Shown here: positions 23,501 through 38,500 of the stretch, one piece after another | How the letters are laid out: each line of letters starts with the position of its first letter | Numbering within the stretch: the first letter of the stretch is position 1 | DNA from: Lumbricus rubellus | Lineage: Eukaryota > Annelida > Clitellata > Crassiclitellata > Lumbricidae | Assembly (NCBI GenBank): GCA_945859605.1 | Contig: OX243817.1 | Coordinates: 31,434,862-31,498,861, forward strand | DNA: 64,000 bases | Direction of reading: 5' to 3' | Translations under genes and position numbers: made by a program | Notes under the pieces: model-generated | Databases searched by the model: none | What the model was told of the DNA's origin: nothing | What the model saw: the letters and a program-made list of their open reading frames with translations, nothing else

Positions 23501-26500
23501 AATAAACTTATGACCTCAATGACCTTGCAGAAATCATTATTCGCTACTGAATTATTACAGATATAGCAAATGTGCAGGTGCTATAAGATTGTAGAACATA
23601 AAAGTTGAAGTATGCTTACTTAAATCGACACGAAATAGTCTAATGCTACCGTCTGATCCACCTGCCTGAAATAAAAACAGAAACATATTATTATTAATGC
23701 TCCACACAAATTAAAAAAGGCTAAATGGCAAATCTCACACGCAATGGATTAATGAATGTTCAGTCCAAACTAAATCCAAATATTACAGATATAGTTATTA
23801 TATACTTAGTTAAGCAATGGACCACACATTCAAACAGTCTGCACATGGTAGCCGAGTAGGTCTACTGTAATCCAGAAACATTGTTTTCGTTCAGGCAACT
23901 TGCACAATGTACATAGCCGCCATAGCACCAAAAAACTGAGTGACTTCAAGGCAAGAGCACTGAATAAATTTTATAGATTTTATAGAAAAGGCTAAATTGT
24001 AAATCTCACATGTAATGGATGAATGAATGTTCAGTCCAAAAATTTACACATAAATTTTACTTGGATCTACTAGTTAAGATTAACAAATAATTCATATGCC
24101 CGATGAAATGAGGCTTTTGAACCACACAACCATTTCCTAGAGAAGAAGGAACTTTCCAAATCTAATCAGCACACAAATTCACGTTCATATCTAATATTAT
24201 TAACTATTTATCCTCAGCTTTGGGACCACAGTGGCTCATTTGACTGCATCTTTTTTAGATGTTGACCATTTAAATTAATCACAATCTGGCACTTTAACAG
24301 TTAACTTGCTAGTGAATAAGCTGGTCTTACTGGTAAAGCTTATACATGGTACCTAAAAGTATTGGCAATTAAAATTACTTAAACATTAACTTTAGGCAAT
24401 TAACATTATTTAAACATTAAACTAGTAGCATAACATGAATGCGTACCAGAAAAATGGAGCTGAGAAATGGTGAGAAGTCGATGCTTGTAACATCAAATGG
24501 ATAATCTATAAACAAAAACAACAAAGAAATGTTATTTAGCAATGCTTTCAGAACAAGAATGCCATCAGCCATCTCAGAGACAAATACCAAAAAACTTGTA
24601 AAAAAAGGCATCACGACAAGATCTGTCCAAGAGAATAAAATAATGAAAATAAACAGAAAAAAACCCAAACTTTTTAAAATGCGAATGGAAACATCAAACT
24701 AACAAGAAAATATTCTTAGTCAGTTTTACTTGTCAGTAAGTAATCTAGATTACTTACCAAACGCTGCACTACGTAGACATGTAGAGGGAGGAAGAAGCAG
24801 AGGGAGACAGAGGAAGACTTGGATGGATAACATCAAGGAAGATCTGAAGGAGAAAGGCACCAGCTTCTGAGATCGGTGAAACAATCAGGAGCAGAGAAGT
24901 TTGGAGAAATTTCGTACAGGCCTCATCGTCATATCAATGACGGAAGAGAAGAAAGAAGAAGAAGTAATCTAGATTGTACAAGCCGCCTAATTATTTTCAT
25001 TTATTATTATTGCTATTAATTGCCAAAAAAATTTAAAACTAAGGCACGCGTAGGCCTAATTAAACAGGATTTTAAAAAATGAGGAATATAATTATCACTA
25101 ATAATCGCAAAATTTCAAAAGCCTGAATTATTATAATAATTATCCAAAACTAATTGCTAAATTGCATTTGACGAGTTTTCATAGATCTCAGACAATAAAG
25201 GTGAATGCTTAAAGACTGCTAAACTCCAGACATAATGTTTTTTCGGATTCTAATGAATCAAATGTGTGATGCCTACCAGACTTTGGTCTATATGCTTTCG
25301 GAGATATGTGGCCACCGTGTCTAGTGGCGTGGAGAACGCAGCCCTACAATGGCAAACCAACATCACAAGAGTCTTCAAAGCAATCAAGTCAATTATATGC
25401 ATTTACAATTCCTGAAAAGCACCAAACACTAAAATATTCCATAAAATAATTGTTTAACCCTTTACCAATCATAGTGTAGCATGGGCGGAGTTTATCAGGG
25501 GCTAGGGGGAGCTAAGCTCCCCCCAGAAGGCCCAGATTCAGCTTTTTTACCATGAAAATTATATCTTTTCCGGGCTTAGCCCCCCTAAGAAGGCATTAGC
25601 CCCTCCAAGAACGGAAACCAAACTCCGCCCATGTAGTGTAGTAAATGGTGTAGAAAATCCAATATCCTCGATCGGTAAAGGGTTAAAAGATACGATGTTG
25701 CCTACTACATGCATGCAGGCTTGTATGAATGAATGTTTCTATATATTATGGCATATGCATGCATGTATGCTTGCATGGATGTAAGTATATATGTGTGTGT
25801 CCAATGTCTATACACTGTTGGATGTAGCCCCATTCACGTGGATGGTTGTTCTGGTAGAATCCAGTTTTAGGATGGATTTGATGCTGGGTTTTTCTTGAAC
25901 AGTTTCTTACAAGGTGTGCCAATTAGGACCAATCTATGCAAGTAGGGATCTCTAGCTGACCCAATGGTCATATTCACCATTTATATAGAGCATATTCATT
26001 ATTCAATTTAAGCTGAAAGTTCACTGGCAATAAAATAATATATCAAAGGAACTTAGCATCTCAGTAGATACCCTCTGTACACCAGTAAATTTTCGATAAT
26101 AATTTTAAGAAACCAATTAAGTTTTAGCTTGTTCGGCTTTGCTAAAGTTCAGTCCAAAACTTTTAAAGTGCTAAAACAAGGCAAAAGCAGCAACTGCAAC
26201 AACAAGCGGTTGTTCACGTACAGTGGATGTTGTTGCAACGATGTACTGACTGTTGTCCTTCGGCCATACTTGAAGGTCAGTTGACTCGAAGGTCGTTTCA
26301 AGGCCAGAGTTTCTAATGCTATAAAAGAAATCATAAATATCACAGCAATAAACTTTGTAAGTTCTGCTTAACAGGTAATTCATTTTTCACTTTGATTTCA
26401 GTCACTGAATGAGAACACTGACCAAGTTCGAATGTGCCTATAAAGTATACATGTACACTGTGTCCGGTTAAAAAGTAGCCCCCACAAAAAAGTGTCATAA

Positions 26501-29500
26501 CTCGGTCAAAACTTTTAGGATTTGTCTGAAATTTCAAACACAACAACAGCGGCCATATTTACACGAGATTCTAAAACCGATTAGAAATATACGTGAGTTT
26601 GTCAAATTTATAAGTGTTTGCGTTGGAGCACCGACAAATTGAACTTTCCAACATGGAAAACTTGAAAAGAAGTGAAATTCAGCTAAATATGCTGTTCAAA
26701 ATGTCCATCTTGTTCACGGACACACCACCGTAGATTAGACGCTACTGTTTGATGGTCCTGTCGATGATCACCTGGTTAAACAACTGCCAATCTTCAAACA
26801 GACGCGCCCTACGCCCTACGGTTATCGATGTCATGAATACGTGGTTACGCGCGAACGAAAAACGCGCTCCTCCAGTACATGTACTCCGGATCAAAGTCTG
26901 GACTGCTGGACGGCTACAGCTGCAGGATATGAAGCCGAGTGTCTCCCGGGATAGCTATTAACCTACTACGTCTACGATCGTGTGTCCGAGAACAAGAAAC
27001 ACATTTTTGGCACCATAATAGCTGAATTTCGCTTCCTTTCAGGTTTTCCATGTTGGAAAGTTCAATTTGTCGGTGCTCCAACGCAAACGCTCATAAATTT
27101 GACAAACTCGCGAATATTTGCAAACGACTTTGGAATCTCGTGTAAATATGGCCACTGTTGTTGTGTTTAAAATTTCAGACAAATCCAAAACGTTTTGACC
27201 GAGTTATGACACTTGTTTGTGGGGGCTACTTTTTATCCGGACACAGTGTAGTATGTTTGAAATAAACACAAAAATGCAAAAAATGAGTTGGCTGACGTTT
27301 TGTGAAATATCTTACATTTCATGGCTTACATACAGTAAAGACAGATCCTTGCCATCCTTGTGAATTATAAATTGCTCTTCTCCATTTGCCTATATACAGA
27401 TATCTTTGCAATGCCATTGACATCAATGGACCATAATAATATTTATAGGCTCAAAGTTGTTAAAATAAGAAGTGAAACTGCATTCACACATAAAGCACAT
27501 CAATGACCAAGATGTAGCAAGCAGATAGTAGTAGGAATGCAACAGTTAAAGAATAATAAATAAATAAGGAAGCAGAATGCAGAGACAATTCTCAAAATTC
27601 GCTCCAAAACTTACCTCCTTGGACTTTCCAACTTTATCACCGAACTTTTGACTAATTTGACCCGACCTCCTTCGCGAAGACCAAAGTCAGACGTTGACCC
27701 AACTGGGTCAGGTCGATCAAGCTCAACCACAACCTAGAGAATGCAAGAGAGGAGCAGGATAATTTTAGAAGGTAACGTAATCATTTAGTTATTAGTCAAA
27801 AGTCCACAGAAAGTTTACACACTACACTGTTGATGGTGCCACAATTGAAACTAATAGAAGTATTTATGCTCAGCAAATGAAAGACATGAAGTTTCTTTTT
27901 ATTTCCTTTGTTATCAGTTATAACACAGACAACTGTGGAATAAATCAGTCACAGATCAGCCTAGAATTAACAATTTAATTTAATAATCAATAAATGCCAA
28001 AACAGCCGTGATTTCTCAACTTACCCAAAGAACTATCACAGAATTTTGTTCAAGCGAGGCCAGCTGAAACGAAAGACATTCTGAAAAGACAATGAAGACA
28101 ATTATTAAATGTCTGCAAAATATATATTTTTAAACTTTAAACTTGAAATATTAAACAGAACGAGTCAATGCTCGATTATCTCCTGCAATTTCATAATAAA
28201 ACAGTATGTACGTTAATTTTCTGAACCTGCAAACTGTACCTTCACAATCTGCTCAACACTTCAATGATGAGTGAGTTAAAAGTGACTGGGAGCCAATACA
28301 GCTTGTGGTTAGACTTATAAGAGCACATGAATTGACTTTCCAAATGTAGTAATTATCAATTTCAATTAACTGCAGAAGAAAGTTCGCACGCATACGCAAA
28401 AGCTACGTATAAGAAAACATCTCAATCGCTTGACGCAGATGCTATGGTTAGAGATTGAAATGTGGCAATAGCAATAGATTACACCAAAATATAGAAAATT
28501 AACATTCCTAACAATTTGTGTTCAATACAGATTATACAGTAAATATTGAGATACAGTAGTAGGAATAGAATCTTCAAACGAACAGCAATGAAACTAAAAA
28601 TAAATATAGGAAAGCTTCATTTAAACTTTTAGGAGGAAAGAAAACAAACTTAAATAAACGTGAATCATCTACCTTCAGCTGTTGTGCTACCAGAAACGCT
28701 GCTCCTGAAAGCAAACCAAATGAATTTCATTATGTAATCAAAGACATCCAAAGGCGTGCATACATACATTAGAACAGCCAAACATGATTTGCGAAAAAGC
28801 AAGTTTTCAATTTTGAGCGAAAGAGTTGCGGACAGATTGCAAGCGGTAAGATTTTTGGTTTTGCTGCACAGCATTCACATAAAGAAGCACAAATCTTTGA
28901 ATTATATAGTTTTAATGTTCTGTAATTAGGGTAAAATTACTCTTCACACGATGAAGATTAAAGAATGGATTAGACAACATCCTAACTCACTTTGAAGCAT
29001 TCGAGACGATTGGAACAAGTCTCACCACTGGACTGCAATGACTGTCATGCAAATAAGGCATGGCTACAACATGAATAGAAAAATATATTTTTAAAAAAAA
29101 CATGCACGTTGTGTAAGACATTGTAAACAGCAATGTGCCCACCAATTTCAGTGCTGTGATATAAAAAAATTATTCATTGCATTTATTTATCGCATTGAAC
29201 CTATTATCGAATAATAAAGATTTGACATTTCCAATAATTTAAAACCCGCTAAAAATCTGTGAAGGCCCTCTGACCAGAAATCAAATAACCATTTGCAATT
29301 GGGCAAGTATAATAAATCCATCTCTAATGACTGACAAATGGTCATGACAAATAATGGTCGCACCCAACGCAGGCATTTCAATGTTTTCAACAACAGTTCT
29401 CCAGAAAGAAATCACAGGATGTTGAAATGAAATGGAATAGAGATCTGATTAGTCTATCTTAAAGATATTGCTATGAAAAATGTATGATTACAAAAGTAAG

Positions 29501-32500
29501 ACTTTTTGGTAACAACCTGTGTTGTACGTAGGATGTCGAAGCACGTATTCGACGTTTTCGTAAGTGATTCGCTTATGCAGGCTGTCTGGTTCTCGTAGAT
29601 CCCACATAGCAATGACGCCATCTTCCTGTTCAAAACATGATGAGAATGCATTCATGATCATATGATAAGTCTACTCACAAAACACATGATTTTCACTGGG
29701 CTTTTTAAACAGACAATTTTTTTAACAGACTGCAATTTTTTAAACAGAATACTAGTTTTTTTAAACAGATTATAATTCTTTCTCTGCAACCTACAATTCT
29801 GTTACTATGGTTTCAATTAAAGTCACAACCGAGTGAGGCTTCAGGAAAAGTAAATATCAGCAAGGTAAGTCAGGATATCACAGGAGAAGATGACTGTTTT
29901 ACTCTGCTAGACTTTTTATCACTCTAGGAAATGACTACATACAGATCGGTTATGTGTCATTCAAATTAATTATCCAACTGCCAGTAACAATTTTGTCTTA
30001 ATGCTGTTGCTCCTTTATATATTTAACTTAAGACCACAGTCAGACATGAAAATAAACAGATAGATACACCATAAGAAGTGCTTACCAGACCAGCAAAGAC
30101 GAGCGTTGATTTAACTGGACTGAAGCAACCACACAACGGCTGAGAAGGACAGACCAGAATTCTGAAGAAAAACAGTCTCTCTTTGAATGGATTTTAGGCA
30201 CAGACTAAAGTTCTCACTACTCCATCTACTCTTCCATTTCATGCATGTATTTATGCATGTAATGTATGTATGAATGTACGTTTGCACGTCAGTATGTATG
30301 CATTGTATATTATATGTAACAGTACTTGTTCGTGCGTAACTGCGTATCACCTCTCAACAGTGCTGTGCACTCGGCTGTCTAAGAGACCTTTTCCAAAGGT
30401 ATCGCCGACAGAAATAATCCATTTTATGCACAGTTTTCAGATGTCTCTGACATCAACAAAAGGCCAACATAATTCTGAGATCTCCTTGGCAGTGTGAGAA
30501 TCCATAACGTTGGTGCAAGTCTTCAGAGCGAACTCCATGCAACTATTCAGGCCAGATTGTTCAAATAAACATTTCATGTGCATCAGATAAAGATTTCCTG
30601 TCCATTGGGACAACAGACAGCAAGACATTCAATAAAACCAACAGCCCAACACTATACCCACAATAGCCTACATATGTCATGTAATTATTAGCCAAGTCTT
30701 CTCACCCCATCTGAGTCAACATTAATTATTATTAATTATTAATTAAGGATGCCTTCTCCCTACAAGTGATTCCTAATTTTCGTTTAAGTTACAAGTTGTT
30801 AAAATTCCATTGGAACCCAATGATATGCCCCAACCAATAAACAGTTAATAACCACCATTTTGAAATTTAAGGTAATATCACATGCTAAGTGCTTGTCTAA
30901 CAAAGTTCTCTTACTTTTGCGGTCTCGATGGTTCGTAAACATTCCACACGCAAACAATGCCCTTTGTCTGCAGGGGATTTGATTCTTCGGACTGTCAACA
31001 AATCAGACAACATCCCTTATCTCAGTTTTATTATTTAAATCAAATGAACATTTCTAACGTACTCAAACATAACGTATATAATTTCGTAAATACACAATGA
31101 CTCATACCTCTATGTAAAGCATTAAAACAAATGCTCCAACATAACATAAATTTCTTAAATACACGATGACTCATACCTCTACGTAATGCATTAAAACAAG
31201 TGTACTTCTGATTCAAATTTAAGCACTAACAGAAAAAGAGAAATGAACATAAAATAGGTCAAATGCAACAGGAGCATTTTTTCTCAACAGACAGATCTCT
31301 TATCAAATTATCTAGAAGAGCAGCATTTTATTACACCACGATTGATCAGATGTAATAAGTCACCAAACTAGTTAATATGTCTGCCAAAGTATAATATAAC
31401 CTAAAAAGAAAACTCACATTTTTATCCCAGCGACTGTAAGCAGCCACAAGCAGATGGTTCTGATCTGGTGAGAACTGACTGAATATTACATGGCGACCTA
31501 CAGATAAAAAAAGGTTGAATTCAAATAGAAAGTGATACTTCATTGTTAACTCGAAATCCTTTAGGTAACAGATGAATCCATAATCTTATAAGTGCGCTTG
31601 CAATCGTATCCATACATATCTTCGTTGCAAGCATCAGCTCTATAAGTCAGACATAGGCCACTGAGAGGTAGCCACGCGTACAAAGTGTCAACAACTTAAT
31701 TTTCTTAGCCTTGGCATATAACAGTTGGTGGCCAGTCCTCTCCCTCGCCATCTCGTGTTCCCATCAACCATGCAAAGTAGGCTAACTCATCATAGCTGCA
31801 GCAAAAATATCGGAACAAAATTCTACTCTGATGAGGTTTTGAACCATCAACCTCTTGGCATGACAGTCAGGCACACTAACCAGTAGATTATCAATCATGT
31901 AAATGCAATGTCTGGATTTTCTAAGTCTGCTATTACGAATGATACATTAGGTCCAGTGTTCTGACGTTGCAATTACCTCTCAGAATTGAAACGGAAGTGA
32001 GCTCGACAAACGCTTCGCTGACTACAATGTTCGACTGTTTGTGTCCAACGTTCTTGTGCATATACTCCATGTTATTCTCTTCAAGCAACGTTTCAATCAC
32101 CTGCGGATCAACCAAAACAACAATGTCTCTTAACAAAGACATCACCGCCAAGCTGTAAACTGAAATTGTGAGTTGCAGCTACAAATGATGCGTTTGATTA
32201 AAGTAAGATCAAATAGATAATGAAATCATATAGTACTTAAAGAGCTGATCAAGCAGAACTCCTAGTCCCTCGCTCTTGGACTACTATTAAGCAGCGGTAC
32301 ATTTTCAATTGCTGGTCCTATGACCTGGAATAGGCTCACTGTTGCACTCCATCTGGTGCCTCGAGATCATACCACTATGTTCCTTACAAACTTTAAAAAC
32401 TGTCTTATTTAGGTGTGGTTGAACTGGGAGTACTTCTGAGTAGGTTACCTTAAAGGGCATTATATAAAAACTCCTTAATAACAATAATAAAATAAAATTA

Positions 32501-35500
32501 AAATAATGAACTTTTAGTATAGTAGGCGTGTGCATATCATGTTGCCATATATGTGAATCCCTAAAAGCAATGGCCAAGTTACAAGTTAGTGTTTTGATAA
32601 AAAAGAACCTCACGTCAAAACAAATTTCTAGCATTTAGAAGTAAATTGGCCAGAGGAGATAGTTCCACAATAAAGGAAAGTGGAACTAACAAAATAATCA
32701 TTGCAGATGCTTCAGACATTTATTTTGCTCTTTTTGATAATAAACTAGTACATAATATTATAATAAATATCAGTATTTATTTATTTTACTAAAATTGTAG
32801 AGACCAATGCCTTGGCTCTCACCCGAATTCCCTTCTCAAGTGCAACATCCCATGGCACTTTGTAGATGTGCTGTCGAAAATCATCCGCACCAGTCGGATC
32901 AGAATCACCTTTGGTTTCAAAGAATTTATAACAAAACAATCACCAACAATAAATTATTTTTTTTAAGCAAATTTGCAAACACTGGAATATATCAGTAACA
33001 GTTTTTTAATAGAAATTTCTTCAAGTCCAATAAAGATAATAATTATAAGCCATACGAAACAATTTCTGTATTCATATACTTTTCAAAATCCTGAAGGATT
33101 ATTTGAAATATGGGTAAAAAATTGGATGTCATTGTCAAACTAAGCGGAGCAACTTCAGTATCATCAAGTCTCAGCCAAAGAAAATCTATTTGACCAGCGG
33201 GCCCAAACTTCCACATCTCCAGCAACAGAGCTTTGTCATGGTCAGTCCATCTTTCCGGAATAATTATGTTGCCTAATAAGCTACATCATAACCCCTAGAC
33301 CTTTCTCAGCCTATTTTCTTAAAGTACTAGAAAACCATTCCATTTGATTGCTTTGGTCACACAAGTATGGAACACCGTTGAGCACTTTAACTTGCATACA
33401 AGTGAAATTATATTTATCGCATAACAGACAGGAGTTTGTTTTAACGACGCAGACACACGTGAAAGGTGGATTACCTCCGCATGGAGCAATTCCAGCCTCC
33501 GGTGGATGCTGACTCCATTTGTCTCGAAGTCCTATCTCCTCCGTCTGGATTTCCTGGTCAAGGTTATCTTCATTCGTCTGCACGTACGCCTATTCACGGA
33601 AAGAATTCCATTTACTACCACATTATAATACAAAGTAACGTAAAACAATGCAATGCAATATTATTCATTCGTTCAGAAATTTATAGAGCGCCCCTTCAAG
33701 AAAAAACTACTCAGAGGCACTCACGACTCCAGCACACCCAAAAAGAACAGTTTTAAGTTTGGTAAGAAAGGATCCTGGTAGAGACCGAGGGTGTAGGCGT
33801 AGCTCTAAACGAAGGCCATTCCAGACCACCAGACCAACCACAGAGAAGGCTCGATTCTTCATGGTAGCAGTGTAGACACGCATAATACAGAGGTGCTATA
33901 TAAATGACAGATACAATACAATACAATACATTTGCTGTTCACCTGCATGGCATTCATTCGTCCAAAGCTGCGAATGAATCGGTCGTACTCCTTCTCCGAA
34001 TGCTGTTCGAACAGCGTGAACGACACCGTGTCAAATTCAATGAGATTCAGAAGATCGTTCGCACGCGTTCGAATCTTCTGCGACGTCTTTCCGGTCACCG
34101 TTCGCTGTTTCGCCGACACAAAGTTGATGAACGTTGGACGATCGGACGGAGGAAGCGACTCCTTCTTCTTGTGCGACCGTCTTTCATCCTCACTTTTATG
34201 AACTGGCTGAAAATAGACAGCAAAGACGCAAGAGAATATAACAAGTCCAAATAAATGTCTTCTAATAGTAACTATCCATTCATATGCACGCTTTGTATTG
34301 TATTGTATCTATATATTTATATAGTGCCTCCCACATGGTTCTCACCAATCAGAGGCGCTCCCAGCGCGAAAGACACAAAGAAAAGAAAGCAGTTTTGAGA
34401 CAGTGGAAAGAAGTGCTGGTTAATAACGAAGAACGTGTCAAAGGAGAGAGCTGATTCTAAAGTGCAGGACCAATGAACCATGTATGCCTCAAGTGCTCAA
34501 TCACAGTGAGCTGTTGCTTAAAGCAACCATCAACCAAGGTATTATGTATACATTAAGATAAAACAAACGTGTAGGCCAGTTGAGTATCAGCCGGTCCATT
34601 TACGCCGTTTCATCTGACTCATGGACCTGCATTAATGTTACGCTTAATTTATGATTTATTGTGCATTAGACTTTGTTCTACTACATTAATGGTCGACTCT
34701 AGTAAAAAATTCTAAAGTCTATATTAAAATAGAAAATTCTAAAGTCTATATTAAAATAGAAAATTCTAAAGTCTATATTAAAATAGAAAATTCTAAAGTC
34801 TATATTAAAATAGAAAATTCTAAAGTCTATATCAAAATAGAAAATTCTGAATTCTATATTAAGTTCAGAACACAATCGCGGGAAGTATGGAAACTCTTTC
34901 CATGGGAAATACAATCTGAAAGAGATATTTGAATGCTCCAATGTTTTCTCAGTCATTGGCTGTACGGCCAAGTAACTATGTGTGTGTGTGTGTGCGTGTG
35001 TATTTGCAGTTTAACGTCACTGTGTGGTAGCAAAAATCATTAGCGACGCCCTCCTCCTTTATCCAGGCTTTGGACTGGCAGTGGCAGTTCTGTAACTACG
35101 TGACTTACAGATGAAGACAATAGTCGTTTGTTCTCATCATCCAGTGCACGCAGGATCTCATCCATTTCTGTTCCACCTTCAGCGCTTCGACCACTTGCGC
35201 TACCACTGTTTACATCCTAAAACAAGCAGCACCCAAACAATTTTATTTCACCAACAATTGCTCACTGCATTTTCGTTTACATGCAAATCACAGAAGGAAA
35301 TAATTGTAAGAGAGATACATATAAGGCTGTGACCAGACAGTCAAAAGGATTCATCAAGCAAAGTTTCTTCAGCAGCAGAGTATTCTAACTTTTGGGCACA
35401 TTAAGTATGACATCTGTTTTGTTTGCATGTATGTGCACTTGTTATAGCGCCCCTTCAATCTCTCTCTCTACTCAGAGGCGCTCCAGAATGCAGAGCGGAC

Positions 35501-38500
35501 ACTGCATCGGTTTCACGCCGAAGCGCTGAGCCATTGTGAGTGAAGGACTTGCCCAAGGTCCTTACGCAGCGAGGTGGATTCGAACCTCGAACCTACAGGC
35601 TTCAAGGCAACGACGCCACCACTATACCACCGTGCCCCACAACCTGCCTAGAGGTGACACTGCAGCCAAGCAGCCGACATCAGTTTTTCGCCTTCATGGC
35701 CTGAGCGAGTTCAAAACCTAATGGCATTTACATGAATCTGTTTGACATAAAGCTAAGTGCTAAACCATGTAAATCCTCAAAGGATATAACAATATTATAT
35801 TTGAGGTAGACACTGAAATTTGAATATATTATATTCAAATTTCAGTGTCTCAGTGCAATACACAGAATCTGCATGTTAAACTCTACACAGGTTTCAGCAA
35901 CACAACCACTGTTGATTAAATTTCCCATAAAAACCAAACTTAATAGTTCTCTTGACCAATTTCCTACACGTCTGATTATTAAACTGCAACTTCAAAGTAG
36001 GTGTGTTACAATAAAACTATGATTGTTTCATTCAACATGTAACAAAGTTTTCTTGAAGAGGAACAGATTGCCTTACTGTTGGCTTTGGTTTCTTTGTGAC
36101 CTTTGATGCCTTCTTCTTCTTTTCGTAATGATCACTGGCATTAGAACCGTCAGAGGCCCCAGCATCAAAGTCATCCTCATAGGCCTTTGAAGGAACAAGG
36201 AGAAAACATAAAACCAATATTTTTTGTTTCTTAAAATAATTTCCATAGCAGCTGGTAAAGGCAGACCACTTTTGAACATTTCCTGATCGAAGGTAACAAG
36301 GTCACTATTTCGTAGGAGGACAAAATTTATAGTGTAAAACGTTAGCATTTGTCATACATTATTAACAGGGTGCTACTAACTTATTTGCCATATAATTAAA
36401 TTTAAATTACTCATGGAAATAGGAAAATTGTCGGTAAAAATCAGATGACATGCTTGCAAAAAAATTCATAGGATTTTCTGCCTACCTCGAAATCCTCTTC
36501 ATATTCATCATAGTGTTTCTCTTTTACAGACTGAAAATGAAAAGCAGACAAAAATAAACTATGCAGTATAACATTAACAACTCTTGTAAGACCCCAAAAG
36601 AATTTCAAGAACTGAAAAAAACATATACTGACTTGTAACTGCATGCTCTTCATATCTTGTACTTGCCATGCGCTGATAACACAAATTGCACGAGTAGTGG
36701 CTAAATTAATGAGCCTCAACATTGTTGCACTCTACCCACGGACAAGCAGATGTCCATTGACTTTGCACAGCAAACACTGAGTTATCTCATAATGCACAAT
36801 GCACAAGTTTAGGCAAGTTAAGAAGTGATTGGTGCGGCTCTTAACAGCTTATGCAGCTCTACTCAAACAGCACGATATATTAAATGTCTTGTTTTATAAA
36901 TGATACATAACATAACATGCATGTCTCCCTTTGTAGGTACGCTTTTTTATCTAGAGTTGGCTAATTAGTGTTTTACAGGCTCCTGAAAACCCATTTGTCT
37001 CACCGTGGCTGGACTGGGATCGTCTCTGAGTGGGCTTCTGGAATGCGCCATTGTAACGACATGGCTGTGTTACGGCGCCATAGAAATCGTCATTGTTATT
37101 ATTATTATTATTATTGGGTGCTATATAAATTCGTAAAATGAAACGAAAAAATAAATACATACATTATATTATTTTTCATATACTCATATCAAATCTCTAA
37201 CAGACTTAGCCACTCATTGGTGCGCCTGGCCAAAGCAGACAACTCTTTCAGAAACAAGGTGCAATATAAAAGTCTAACTTTAAATGCAAGCAATCATAAT
37301 TGCAGCTCATTTGTATGGCTTCTATATTCACTGAACCAAAGAAATATTCACATGCAATGTCATGTACAATCCTCCCAATGCTCACCTCAGTCGGCTTCTT
37401 TCTTCTGAAATAAAAAAAATTAATAAAAAGCATTACTTTGAAATATTTTTTGTTTTGTGGTTTATATGCAAAAATGGCAATTCAAAAGACTGACCAGTAC
37501 AACTTACAGTCGAAGATTTAAGATTTAAAAAAATTATACCATTTAAATGCCTCTACCAAAACTATTGATTCCTACATCAGACATTCACTTGATTGAGGCA
37601 CAAACAAGACTTTCATATATATTGACAAGTTCTGTTGACAGTCATTTATAAAACTGAGTTGAGAAGGCATAGCATTCCACAGATGTTCAACCATCAAAAA
37701 TCAATAACCTCACTAGTTCTCAACTTAAATTCACATAATTTTTATGCCAGTAACATATAAACAATGGAAAGTGGATAGCAAAACTGTAAACACTTCATCA
37801 GTGGGGCGTGGTGATGTAGTGGGTATGTTCATTGCCTAGCAGCCGGAGGGTTGCAGGTTCGAATCCACCTCAAGTCGCCATTTAGGGACCTTGGGCAAGT
37901 CCTTCACTCGCAATTGCTCAGTGCTTAAGCGTGAAACTCCAATGCAGTGTCCGCGCTGCAGCCGGGAGTGCCTCTGAGTAGAAAGGTCGAAGGGGCGCTA
38001 TAACAAGTGGTGCACAATGCACATACACACAAACATCAGCTGCCTCCAAATCAACAAACATATCAATCAGAGATAAATTCAGAAAAGAAAAAAATTATTC
38101 TCCAAACCTTTCTTCCTTCTCACTCTTCTCCGACCTTCCTCTCCTCTTCTCTCTGTCAACATCCTCACCGGCTGCCGTATCCTTCTCCTTGCGATGCTTT
38201 CGACTGTCCCTCTCTTTGTCATCACGATGTCCACGCTGTTCGTCCTCCTCCTTGTTCCTCTCACGATGTTTCTGATGCCTGCTTTCGCTGTCTCCTCTGT
38301 CCCTTTCTTCCTTGTGACGCCGGTGACGACGTTCAGAATCATCTTCTTTCGACCGTTCCTTCTCATCCTTCTTCCGAGGTTTTGACTCTGGTTCCTGAAA
38401 TAACGTGAATGCATGTAATTACGTCTATTTCTATGCTTGCACGTGTTCCTTCGCATACGCATTAATGCAAGCATGGAAGTAAGTATTTATGTACGTGTCA

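Noticed and set aside
34699..34971. 90-aa repeat peptide
   Set aside because: A product of the 27-bp minisatellite, intronic.
38007..38408. Plus-strand 133-aa frame
   Set aside because: Antisense of the Arg/Asp/Glu-rich exon 7 of DYNC2I1; low complexity only.
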